Positions 1-5,141 of a DNA stretch of 5,141 nucleotides are shown here, piece after piece. Source of the stretch: DATHRK01 sp035513295 (lineage in GTDB: Bacteria; Gemmatimonadota; Gemmatimonadetes; Longimicrobiales; RSA9); contig DATKCH010000107.1 in the NCBI GenBank assembly GCA_035513295.1, forward strand, positions 1-5,141, given 5' to 3'. A program made the position numbers and the translations under genes. Position 1 is the first letter of the stretch, and each line of letters opens with the position of its first letter. A model generated the notes under the pieces. The model was given only the letters and a program-made list of their open reading frames with translations. It made no database searches and was not told where the DNA came from.

Positions 1-1630
1 GGAGTACGGTGGTCTCGGCCTGTCGCAGCGCGCGTACGGGCGCGCGATCTCTCTGATCGCATCGAAGAACGCCGCCCTCGCGGTGCTGCTGTCGGCGCAC
101 CAGTCGATCGGCGTGCCGCAGCCGCTCAAGATGTTCGGCACGCCCGAGCAGAAGAGGAAGTATCTGCCGCGCATCGCCGCCGGCGAGATCTCCGCGTTCG
201 CCCTCACCGAACCCGATGTGGGCTCGGACCCCGCCCGCATGCAGGCAAGCGCCGATCCCACCGAGGACGGCGAGGCCTACCTCCTGAACGGCGAGAAGCT
301 CTGGTGCACAAACGGCCCGATCGCCGGCGTGATGGTGGTGATGGCGCGCACCCCGGCGAAGAAGGCCGGCGGCCGGCGCGGCATCTCGGCGTTCATCGTC
401 GAAACCTCCTGGGAGGGCGTCACGATGGACCACCGGCTCGAGTTCATGGGACTGCGCGGCATCGAGAACGGCGTGATCTCCTTCCACGACGTGCGCGTTC
501 CGAAGGAGAACCTCCTCTGGGGTGAGGGCAAGGGTCTCAAGCTGGCGCTGATAACCCTAAACACCGGGCGCCTCACGATTCCGGCGACCTGCGCTGCTGC
601 GGGCAAGTGGTGCCTGCAGGTCGTGCGCCGCTGGGCCGCCGACCGGATCCAGTGGGGCGCCCCCATAGGCAAGCACGACGCGGTCGCTCAGCAGGTCGCC
701 GACATCGCCGCGCGCGCGTTCGCCATGGAGGCCGTCGCCGACCTCGCGGCCAGCCTGGCGGACGCGGGCGGCTACGACATCCGCCTCGAGGCGGCGGTCG
801 CCAAGATGTGGAACTCGGAGTCGGCTTGGCGGGTCGCGGACGAAACCATGCAGGTGCGAGGGGGGCGCGGCTACGAGACGGCCGCCTCGCTGGAGTCGCG
901 GGGCGAAGCGCCGATACCGGTCGAGCAGGTCATGCGCGACCTGCGCATCAACATGATCTTCGAAGGTTCCAGCGAGATCATGCGCCTGTTCATCGCGCGC
1001 GAGGCGGTAGACCCGCACCTGCAGCAGGCGGGCGCGATCGTGGACCCAGACAGCTCGCTTGGGGAGAAGGCCAGGGACGCGGTCGGCCTGGGCGCGCACA
1101 TGGCGAAGTGGATGGCGGGGAACGTCATCGGGTACGGGCGCTGGCCGAAGCATGGAGACTTCGGGCCGCTGGCCGGTCACGTCCGCTGGGCGGACCGCGC
1201 CGCGAGCCGGCTCGCGCGTCACCTGGGCTACGCCATGGCGCGCTTCGGTCCCAAGCTCGAGCGGCGCCAGGCGGTCCTCGGTCGCGCCGTGGACATCGGC
1301 GCGGAGATCTTCGCGGTCGCCGCGACGTGCTCGCACGCCCTGCACCTGAACGCCGAGCCCGCGTTCGAGCTGGCCGACGCGTTCTCGAAGGGTGCGCGCC
1401 GGCGCGTCGAGGCGCTGTTCGATGCGCTCTTCGACAACGACGACGCGTCCAACTACGAACTCGCGCAGGGGGTCCTCGAGGGCCGCTACGAGTTCGTGGA
1501 AGAGGGCATCGTGGACGCACCCAGGGAGGCGCGCCGGGGCGCCGCGACGGATCCGGCGGCGGCGGCCGTGGCGGCGGGTGACGGCACGGACGTTGCCCGC
1601 GACGGGGGCCCTGGCGGAAGCGCCGCGTGA
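1..1630 (+). CDS. Acyl-CoA dehydrogenase, long VLCAD/ACAD9-like type (5' end cut by window)
   Basis: FAD-dependent enzyme for the first, alpha-beta desaturating step of fatty acid beta-oxidation, passing electrons to ETF. The frame is open from base 2, so the true start lies upstream; 542 residues are visible. Numbered from the first visible residue, it opens with EYGGLGLS, then has AHQSIG (32-37), the flavin/substrate motif FALTEPDVGSD (66-76), LWCTNG near 100-105 and the C-terminal ACAD signature RDLRINMIFEGSSEI. The Glu of IFEG (residue 321, codon 962-964) aligns with the catalytic base of the MCAD/VLCAD class. About 200 residues follow the catalytic core, as in the VLCAD/ACAD9 branch and unlike the roughly 380-residue short enzymes; the last 35 or so are low-complexity Ala/Gly. 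The stop overlaps the next gene's start by four bases (GTGA). The family is secure; chain-length specificity cannot be read from sequence alone. The GTG at 83 is only an internal codon. Confidence 0.95.
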   Translation, partial: EYGGLGLSQRAYGRAISLIASKNAALAVLLSAHQSIGVPQPLKMFGTPEQKRKYLPRIAAGEISAFALTEPDVGSDPARMQASADPTEDGEAYLLNGEKLWCTNGPIAGVMVVMARTPAKKAGGRRGISAFIVETSWEGVTMDHRLEFMGLRGIENGVISFHDVRVPKENLLWGEGKGLKLALITLNTGRLTIPATCAAAGKWCLQVVRRWAADRIQWGAPIGKHDAVAQQVADIAARAFAMEAVADLAASLADAGGYDIRLEAAVAKMWNSESAWRVADETMQVRGGRGYETAASLESRGEAPIPVEQVMRDLRINMIFEGSSEIMRLFIAREAVDPHLQQAGAIVDPDSSLGEKARDAVGLGAHMAKWMAGNVIGYGRWPKHGDFGPLAGHVRWADRAASRLARHLGYAMARFGPKLERRQAVLGRAVDIGAEIFAVAATCSHALHLNAEPAFELADAFSKGARRRVEALFDALFDNDDASNYELAQGVLEGRYEFVEEGIVDAPREARRGAATDPAAAAVAAGDGTDVARDGGPGGSAA

Positions 1631-2028
1631 GCGAAGGCGAAGACCCGGGGGCGAAGAAGCAGCCCAAGCACCTGATCGTCGTCGGCGACCGGCTGCTCAT
1701 CCGGCCCGAGAAGGGAGAGGAACGCAGCAAGGTGGGCCTCTACCTCCCGGCGACCGCGGTGGACGCGCAGGCCGTGCGCGGCGGAACGGTCGTGGCCACC
1801 GGGCCCGGCACCCCCATCTCCCCGCCCACCGACCTGGACGCCGAGCCCTGGCGCATCGCCAGCGGAGAGGCGCGCTATCTTCCCGTTCAGGCGGAGCGCG
1901 GCGACTACGCGATCTTCTTCCGGAAGGCCGCGGTGGAGATCACCTTCGAAGGCGAGACGTACCTGGTCGTGCCGCAGGCCGCCGTGCTCGTGCTCGTGCG
2001 CGAAAGCAACCCTCCGGAGACTTGGTAG
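1627..2028 (+). CDS. GroES-like cochaperonin (Cpn10 family), 133 aa, with enlarged loop
   Basis: Probable cytoplasmic cochaperonin that caps a GroEL ring. The match to Cpn10 is clear at both ends: VVGDRLLIRPE (18-28) is the first beta-strand signature, SKVGLYLPATA (34-44) sits where GroES carries its mobile loop with the GroEL-binding hydrophobic tripeptide, VVATGPG (55-61) follows, then GDYAIFF (92-98) and EGETYLVVPQAAVLVLV (108-124). It differs from the usual 95-100 residue GroES in a polar N-terminal extension of about 14 residues and in about 30 residues (62-91), rather than about 15, between the GPG strand and the GD strand, the roof-hairpin region. The GTG start is supported by GGAAG at 1616-1620 and by the 4-base overlap with the dehydrogenase stop, implying translational coupling. 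No groEL is visible. It may be a divergent second cochaperonin rather than the housekeeping GroES, so no symbol is given. Confidence 0.85.
   Translation: MSEGEDPGAKKQPKHLIVVGDRLLIRPEKGEERSKVGLYLPATAVDAQAVRGGTVVATGPGTPISPPTDLDAEPWRIASGEARYLPVQAERGDYAIFFRKAAVEITFEGETYLVVPQAAVLVLVRESNPPETW
2016..2019 (+). promoter_or_regulatory. Candidate Shine-Dalgarno GGAG for the Hsp33 gene, unusually close
   Basis: GGAG ends only two bases before the proposed TTG start at 2022, closer than the usual 5-9 base spacing. It lies inside the last codons of the GroES-like gene. Initiation may depend mainly on ribosomes terminating at 2026-2028. Listed because it bears on the start choice for Hsp33. Confidence 0.3.
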
Positions 2029-2927
2029 CGCCCGCCGCCGGGCGGCTGGTCCGCCTGACCGCCCGGGAGGGACGCTGCCGTCTCCTCGCCCTGGACGCCA
2101 CCGACGTCGTCGCCGAGATCCGGCGCCGCCAGGGGACCGACCCCGTCGCCACCGCCGCGGTCGGGCGGGTCGCTCTCTCCGCGCTACTTCTGGGAGCCCT
2201 GCTCAAGGAAAACGAGCAGCTGGTCACGCTGCGCGTCCGCGGGTCGGGGCCTTTGGGCACGCTGATCGCCACCGCCACGCCGACCGGCGAGGTGCGTGCG
2301 CTGGTCGGCAACCCGCGCCCGGACATCGAGCAGGTGGCGGACAACGGCAAGCTGAACGTAGGCGCCGCGGTCGGCCTGCCCGGCACCCTTACGGTCACGC
2401 GCGACCTGGCGATGGGCGAGCCCTACGTCAGCATGGTCGAGCTGCAGTCCGGTGAGATCGGCGAGGACCTCGCGTACTATTTCGTGCTGAGCGAGCAGGC
2501 TCCGTCGGCCGTCGGGATCGGGGTCTTCGTGGGTGCCGACGGCGAGGTGCGAGCCGCCGGAGGCTACCTGGCCCAGCTCATGCCGGGCGCGGACGAGGCG
2601 GACGGCGCGCGGCTCGAGCGCGCGATCCGCGAGCTCCCCTCGCCGACCGAGATGCTGCTCTCCGGCGCGGGGCCGGGAGAGATCCTCCGGCGCATCGCCG
2701 ACGGCGTCGACCTGAGCGTCCGGGAGGAGCGGCCGGTGCGGTTCCACTGTCCGTGCGGGCCCGACCGCGCCGAGCGCGCGCTGATGCTCCTTGGCAGCGA
2801 GGAGATGCGCGCCGTGCGCGAAGTGCCCGGGGTGCCGGGCGCGGAACTGACCTGCGGGTTCTGCGGACAAGTCTATCGGATCGAGCCCGATCACCTGGAC
2901 AGGCTCATCGAAGAGGCGCACGAATAG
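2022..2927 (+). CDS. hslO: Hsp33 redox-regulated molecular chaperone, 301 aa
   Basis: ATP-independent cytoplasmic holdase that is inactive when reduced and zinc-bound, and is switched on by oxidation of its cysteines with unfolding. The N-terminal holdase domain includes GSGPLGTL, SGEIGEDLAYYFVLSEQ (143-159) and AAGGYLAQLMPG (178-189), all close to the Bacillus-type Hsp33. The C-terminal zinc switch has all four ligands: C243-P-C245 and C278-G-F-C281. The frame is open far upstream inside the previous genes, so the start must be chosen. TTG at 2022 gives MVAPAAGRLVRL, placing GRLVRL where Bacillus Hsp33 begins (DYLVKA), and no in-frame ATG or GTG lies near that point. The start overlaps the GroES-like stop by seven bases, indicating coupling. 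Length agrees with the roughly 290-residue family norm. Function is secure; the exact start is less so. Confidence 0.93.
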   Translation: MVAPAAGRLVRLTAREGRCRLLALDATDVVAEIRRRQGTDPVATAAVGRVALSALLLGALLKENEQLVTLRVRGSGPLGTLIATATPTGEVRALVGNPRPDIEQVADNGKLNVGAAVGLPGTLTVTRDLAMGEPYVSMVELQSGEIGEDLAYYFVLSEQAPSAVGIGVFVGADGEVRAAGGYLAQLMPGADEADGARLERAIRELPSPTEMLLSGAGPGEILRRIADGVDLSVREERPVRFHCPCGPDRAERALMLLGSEEMRAVREVPGVPGAELTCGFCGQVYRIEPDHLDRLIEEAHE

Positions 2928-2928
2928 C

Positions 2929-2955
2929 TTGCCAGGCCAACGGACGGGGTACACA
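2929..2955 (+). promoter_or_regulatory. Weak candidate sigma-70-type promoter before the transglycosylase
   Basis: TTGCCA (2929-2934) and TACACA (2950-2955) resemble -35 and -10 boxes, but the spacer is 15 bases, shorter than ideal; reading the -10 as CACATT gives 17. A second option is TACAAC (2981-2986), nine bases before the ATG, which would give an almost leaderless message. Either fits the 68-base gap, which has no clear Shine-Dalgarno. This is pattern matching only. Confidence 0.25.
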
Positions 2956-2995
2956 TTGCGATCGACGTACTCTTCCCGACTACAACTTCGAGTGC

Positions 2996-3760
2996 ATGCG
3001 ACGTAAGCGGTCCAACAGGCCACGGCGGCCCCGTGCGGGCTTTTTCGACGAGATCGAGCGGATCGCGCGCCGCGCGAAGCTGCTCGTGTTCGCCGTTCCG
3101 CTGTTGGCGCTCGCCGGCTTCACGCTGGGCGACGCCACCACGCGGGCGCTCGCGCTACCCATCTACGAGCCCGGCGCGGAAGGTTCCCGCATCGACGGTG
3201 TCGAGGTCGTGACGCTGAGCGACAAGATGGCGGACATGCGCATCGCCGGCGACGAGACGGGCGAGTTCGTACGCGTCTACCGGGAGCACGTTCAGCCGAT
3301 CGAGCGGGTGCTTCAGGCTCGAGGGGTCCCGTCGGAGCGCGCGCGCAGCATCGCCTGGCCGCTGGTGGAGCACTCGTACCGAAACGAGCTGGACCCGGCC
3401 ACCGTGCTCGCGGTCCTCTGGATCGAGAGCCGGGGCAGGCCGGCGGCCACCAGCTTCGTGGGGGCGCGCGGCCTGATGCAGGTGATGCCGGCGCATCAGG
3501 GGCGCTGGCAGGGCTGCGACCCCGCCGGCGACCTCTACGAGATCGAAACCAACCTCTGCTACGGCACGCGCATCCTCTCCTGGTACGTGCGCCGCTACGG
3601 AGGCAACGAGGACCGGGCGCTGCTCGGCTACAACGGCTGCGTAAGCGGGACCAATACGCCCGACTGCCGGCTCTATCCCCGCAAGGTCGCGCGCATCCGG
3701 AGCCAGATCGAGCGCGAGCTGCGGCCGGCGCGCTCGATCGGCCGGGCGGCGATGCCCTGA
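2996..3760 (+). CDS. Membrane-anchored SLT-domain lytic transglycosylase, 254 aa
   Basis: Predicted murein lytic transglycosylase, cleaving the MurNAc-GlcNAc glycan bond with 1,6-anhydro product formation outside the cytoplasm. A strongly basic N-terminus (MRRKRSNRPRRPR) precedes one hydrophobic segment at about 29-44, consistent with a signal anchor; I see no lipobox. The SLT domain has the catalytic Glu in WIESRG (E144), GLMQVMP (159-165), NLCYGTRILSWYVRRYGG and LLGYNG, the equivalent of the usual AYNAG. Four cysteines, C174, C188, C215 and C224, fall in or beside this domain and could form two disulfides. ATG 2996 is the first start codon in this frame after the Hsp33 stop; upstream codons contain none. 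No good ribosome-binding site precedes it. It lies 68 bases after Hsp33, so it could be read through from that run or have its own promoter. The family call is firm; the physiological role (growth, secretion assembly, recycling) is open. Confidence 0.92.
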   Translation: MRRKRSNRPRRPRAGFFDEIERIARRAKLLVFAVPLLALAGFTLGDATTRALALPIYEPGAEGSRIDGVEVVTLSDKMADMRIAGDETGEFVRVYREHVQPIERVLQARGVPSERARSIAWPLVEHSYRNELDPATVLAVLWIESRGRPAATSFVGARGLMQVMPAHQGRWQGCDPAGDLYEIETNLCYGTRILSWYVRRYGGNEDRALLGYNGCVSGTNTPDCRLYPRKVARIRSQIERELRPARSIGRAAMP

Positions 3761-3865
3761 CGCGCGTTCCACCCTGCCCGCCACTCCTCGCCTGAGCCCA
3801 CCCCCTCGAAGTAGACACCGTCCCCCAACCTGCGTGAGTCGCGGCCGGGCTGATAGTTTGCCTCG
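3761..3865 (+). other. Intergenic gap upstream of the DUF305 gene
   Basis: This 105-base non-coding stretch is C-rich on the plus strand. I find no hairpin followed by a T-run that would mark a terminator for the transglycosylase gene. Its only recognisable signal is the -10-like element at its right end. Confidence 0.5.
3854..3859 (+). promoter_or_regulatory. Candidate -10 element (TAGTTT) for leaderless transcription
   Basis: TAGTTT fits the TANNNT pattern and ends six bases before the ATG at 3866, so transcription would be expected to begin at or next to the start codon. It is preceded by TG-A (TGATAGTTT), a locally AT-rich patch in very GC-rich surroundings. No Shine-Dalgarno lies between it and the ATG, which agrees with a leaderless message. 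No convincing -35 was seen. Confidence 0.45.
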
Positions 3866-4624
3866 ATGATCCCGGCACGATCGATCGGCCTGCCGTTGCT
3901 CTTGCTGGCGGCCTGCGCGGGGCGCGCCGCGGAGCCACCCGCGTCCGGGACTCCCGCGTCCGGGACTCCCGCGTCCCCTGCCACGGCCGACGCCGCCCGC
4001 GTGGCCGCGCAGGCCGACAGCGCCCGCAGCGCCTATACGCAGACTGACGTGGCCTTCATGGCCGGCATGATACACCACCACGCGCAGGCGCTCACCATGT
4101 CGCGTATGGCGGCCGACCGCGGCGCCAGCGACCCCCTGCAGATCCTCGCCGCGCGCATCATCAACGCGCAGCGCGATGAGATCCGGCTCATGCAGGACTG
4201 GCTCCGCGCGCGAGGCGAGGCCGTGCCTGACCCGCCGGAGATGCACGTGGACGCGGTCGATCGGAACGCGCCGCTGGTCGACGAGGATCCGACCGGGCAT
4301 CCGCCGCACCGAGGCGACGATGCGGCGCACGGAGACGCCGCCGCCGGGGGCCACGCCATGCGCATGCCGGGCATGCTCACCGCGGACCAGATGGCGGCGC
4401 TCGACGCCGCGCACGGCGAGGAGTTCGACCGGCTGTTCCTGCAGTTCATGATCCAGCATCACGAGGGCGCGCTGTCGATGGTCGACAAATTGTTCGCGAC
4501 ACCCGGGGCGGCGCAGGAGGACGCCGTGTTCAAGCTCGCCTCGGACATCGGCGCCGATCAATCGAGCGAGATCACGCGCATGCGCGCCACGCTGGCCGAG
4601 ATGCTCGTCGCGCAGGATCCGTGA
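3866..4624 (+). CDS. DUF305 lipoprotein with two HH-motif repeats and His/Met-rich linker, 252 aa
   Basis: Secreted, lipid-anchored protein of the DUF305 family (ferritin-like helical fold, often found near metal-handling genes; biochemical role not established). The N-terminus MIPARSIGLPLLLLAAC is a lipoprotein signal with lipobox L14-A-A-C17. A short ASGTP-repeat linker follows. Two DUF305 units are visible: AFMAGMIHHHAQA (63-75) with QRDEIRLM (102-109), and LFLQFMIQHHEGA (190-202) with QSSEITRM (232-239). Both keep the F-M-x-x-M-I-x-H-H core and the Q-x-x-E-I-x-x-M helix, indicating internal duplication. Between them, residues 126-170 carry five His and four Met, ending HAMRMPGM, a plausible metal-binding (perhaps copper) segment; that is inference. 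The start is supported by the signal peptide and by a -10-like element directly upstream. It stands alone and is not overlapped by the transglycosylase. Confidence 0.92.
   Translation: MIPARSIGLPLLLLAACAGRAAEPPASGTPASGTPASPATADAARVAAQADSARSAYTQTDVAFMAGMIHHHAQALTMSRMAADRGASDPLQILAARIINAQRDEIRLMQDWLRARGEAVPDPPEMHVDAVDRNAPLVDEDPTGHPPHRGDDAAHGDAAAGGHAMRMPGMLTADQMAALDAAHGEEFDRLFLQFMIQHHEGALSMVDKLFATPGAAQEDAVFKLASDIGADQSSEITRMRATLAEMLVAQDP
3938..3976 (+). repeat. 15-bp tandem repeat, about 2.6 copies, inside the DUF305 gene
   Basis: The unit CCCGCGTCCGGGACT occurs at 3938-3952 and 3953-3967 without mismatch, followed by nine matching bases at 3968-3976. It is in frame and encodes PASGT-PASGT-PAS, a flexible spacer just after the lipidated cysteine. 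Copy-number change would lengthen or shorten the tether without breaking the frame. Confidence 0.9.
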
Positions 4625-4939
4625 GGCCCGTCACGAACGCCCGGGGCAAACCAGTGACCAGCCACGCTCGAACGACGACGAAGATCGCACCCCCACGACT
4701 GACGACATGACGATCCCCGTTCCCTTCCGGCCCGCAGGTGTGGCCTGACGGAGGCGGGTACAGGGTGCGCCGCTCGCATACGCACGCATCGCCGCGACGC
4801 TTGTCCGACCCTCGGGCGTCTTCGACGTGAGCGCCCGCGCCCGCGCGTCGAGTCGTAGTGGCTCGCGTGCCCGCGCCCGTTCACCGTCATCGCGTTCTCG
4901 ATCGCGGCCAGGCAAAGCCAAATCGCCCCGGGTCGCCCG
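4625..4939. other. 315-base stretch with no supportable gene
   Basis: This lies between convergent genes (DUF305 on plus, M20 peptidase on minus). Minus-strand frames stay open across it, but they have no family motif, no credible start and Arg/Ser-heavy composition typical of GC-rich chance frames. No tRNA, clear terminator hairpin or insertion-sequence end was seen. An 11-bp direct repeat, GCCCGCGCCCG, occurs at 4833-4843 and 4869-4879. It could be spacer, decayed coding sequence or part of a dispersed repeat. Confidence 0.5.
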
Positions 4940-5141
4940 CTACCCCCCCAGCTCCCCCAGCAGCGCCGCCGCCGCGTGCGTCCCCTTCTCGAAGTTCTCC
5001 ACGCTGATCCACTCGTCGGGGGCGTGGGCATTCTCGCCGGGGAGCCCGAACCCCATCAGCAGCGCGCGCGCGCCCAGAACGCGCTCGAACTCGTCCACGA
5101 TGGGGATCGACCCGCCCTCGCCCGCGAACACCGGCGCGCGG
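4940..5141 (-). CDS. M20-family metallopeptidase, C-terminal 66 residues (5' part beyond window)
   Basis: C-terminal end of a zinc-dependent M20 (carnosinase/CNDP-like dipeptidase) hydrolase. Read on the minus strand, the frame enters from the right edge as RAPVFAGEGGSIPIVDEFERVLG, continues to LLMGFGLPGENAHAPDE and WISVENFEKGTHAAAALLGELGG, and stops with TAG at 4942-4940. The EGGSIP loop, the GFG-LP-x-x-N segment and the His of NAHAPDE match the C-terminal catalytic half of these enzymes, in which this His is a metal ligand. Related dipeptidases usually read REGGSIP; here the Arg position is Gly (AGEGGSIP), which may affect substrate recognition. The GTG at 5131 is internal, not the start. 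The gene converges on the DUF305 gene. Exact specificity cannot be judged from this fragment. Confidence 0.88.
   Translation of the reverse strand, partial: RAPVFAGEGGSIPIVDEFERVLGARALLMGFGLPGENAHAPDEWISVENFEKGTHAAAALLGELGG

Noticed and set aside
607..1581. Plus-strand frame of 324 codons in another phase
   Set aside because: It lies wholly within the dehydrogenase gene and is extremely Arg/Gly-rich; a shadow frame.
557..1730. Open minus-strand frames of 201 and 262 codons
   Set aside because: They are antisense to the acyl-CoA dehydrogenase, are Arg/Pro-rich and lack motifs.
1876..1881. TATCTT resembling a -10 box
   Set aside because: It sits inside the GroES-like coding sequence with no nearby start codon or -35, so probably chance.
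1392..2021. Upstream part of the Hsp33 reading frame
   Set aside because: The frame is open back to 1392, but this part overlaps the dehydrogenase and GroES-like genes out of phase, encodes Arg-rich nonsense and lies before the normal Hsp33 N-terminus.
2753..2995. Upstream extension of the transglycosylase frame
   Set aside because: It overlaps the Hsp33 zinc domain out of phase; the basic N-terminus plus membrane segment begins naturally at ATG 2996.
3155..4561. Long open frame of 468 codons on the minus strand
   Set aside because: It runs antisense to both the transglycosylase and the DUF305 gene, which have clear family motifs. Its product is Arg/Gly/His-rich with no recognisable domain, typical of a GC-rich mirror frame.
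4733..4748. Small inverted repeat CAGG...CCTG as a possible terminator
   Set aside because: The stem is only four pairs and no T-run follows on either strand.
4558..5031. Minus-strand frame of 157 codons spanning the gap and part of the M20 gene
   Set aside because: It overlaps the M20 coding frame out of phase and has Arg/Ser-rich composition without motifs.

Overview
The window is GC-rich throughout, with closely packed genes mostly on the plus strand. No rRNA, tRNA, CRISPR array or insertion sequence was recognised. The gene content and the TANNNT-type promoter element in front of one gene would suit a high-GC environmental bacterium such as a member of Gemmatimonadota. That assignment is an inference from style only, because no marker gene settles it.

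Bases 1-2927 form a tightly coupled run of three genes. The first is the 3' part of a long (VLCAD/ACAD9-like) acyl-CoA dehydrogenase cut by the left window edge. Its stop overlaps the GTG start of a GroES-like cochaperonin with an enlarged loop. That gene's stop in turn overlaps the probable TTG start of Hsp33, the redox-switched holdase with its four-cysteine zinc site. The overlaps suggest one transcript with translational coupling. Having a lone GroES-like protein beside Hsp33, with no GroEL in view, is the most interesting arrangement here. It hints at a small protein-quality-control unit attached to an FAD-dependent beta-oxidation enzyme.

Bases 2928-3760 hold a 68-base gap with weak promoter-like elements, then a membrane-anchored SLT-type lytic transglycosylase with four cysteines around its catalytic domain. 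After 105 bases without a gene comes a DUF305 lipoprotein (3866-4624). It has two HH-motif repeats joined by a His/Met-rich linker and a candidate leaderless promoter directly at its ATG. Both proteins are expected outside the cytoplasm.

Bases 4625-4939 contain no gene I can support. From 4940 to the right edge lies the C-terminal end of an M20-family metallopeptidase on the minus strand, converging on the DUF305 gene.
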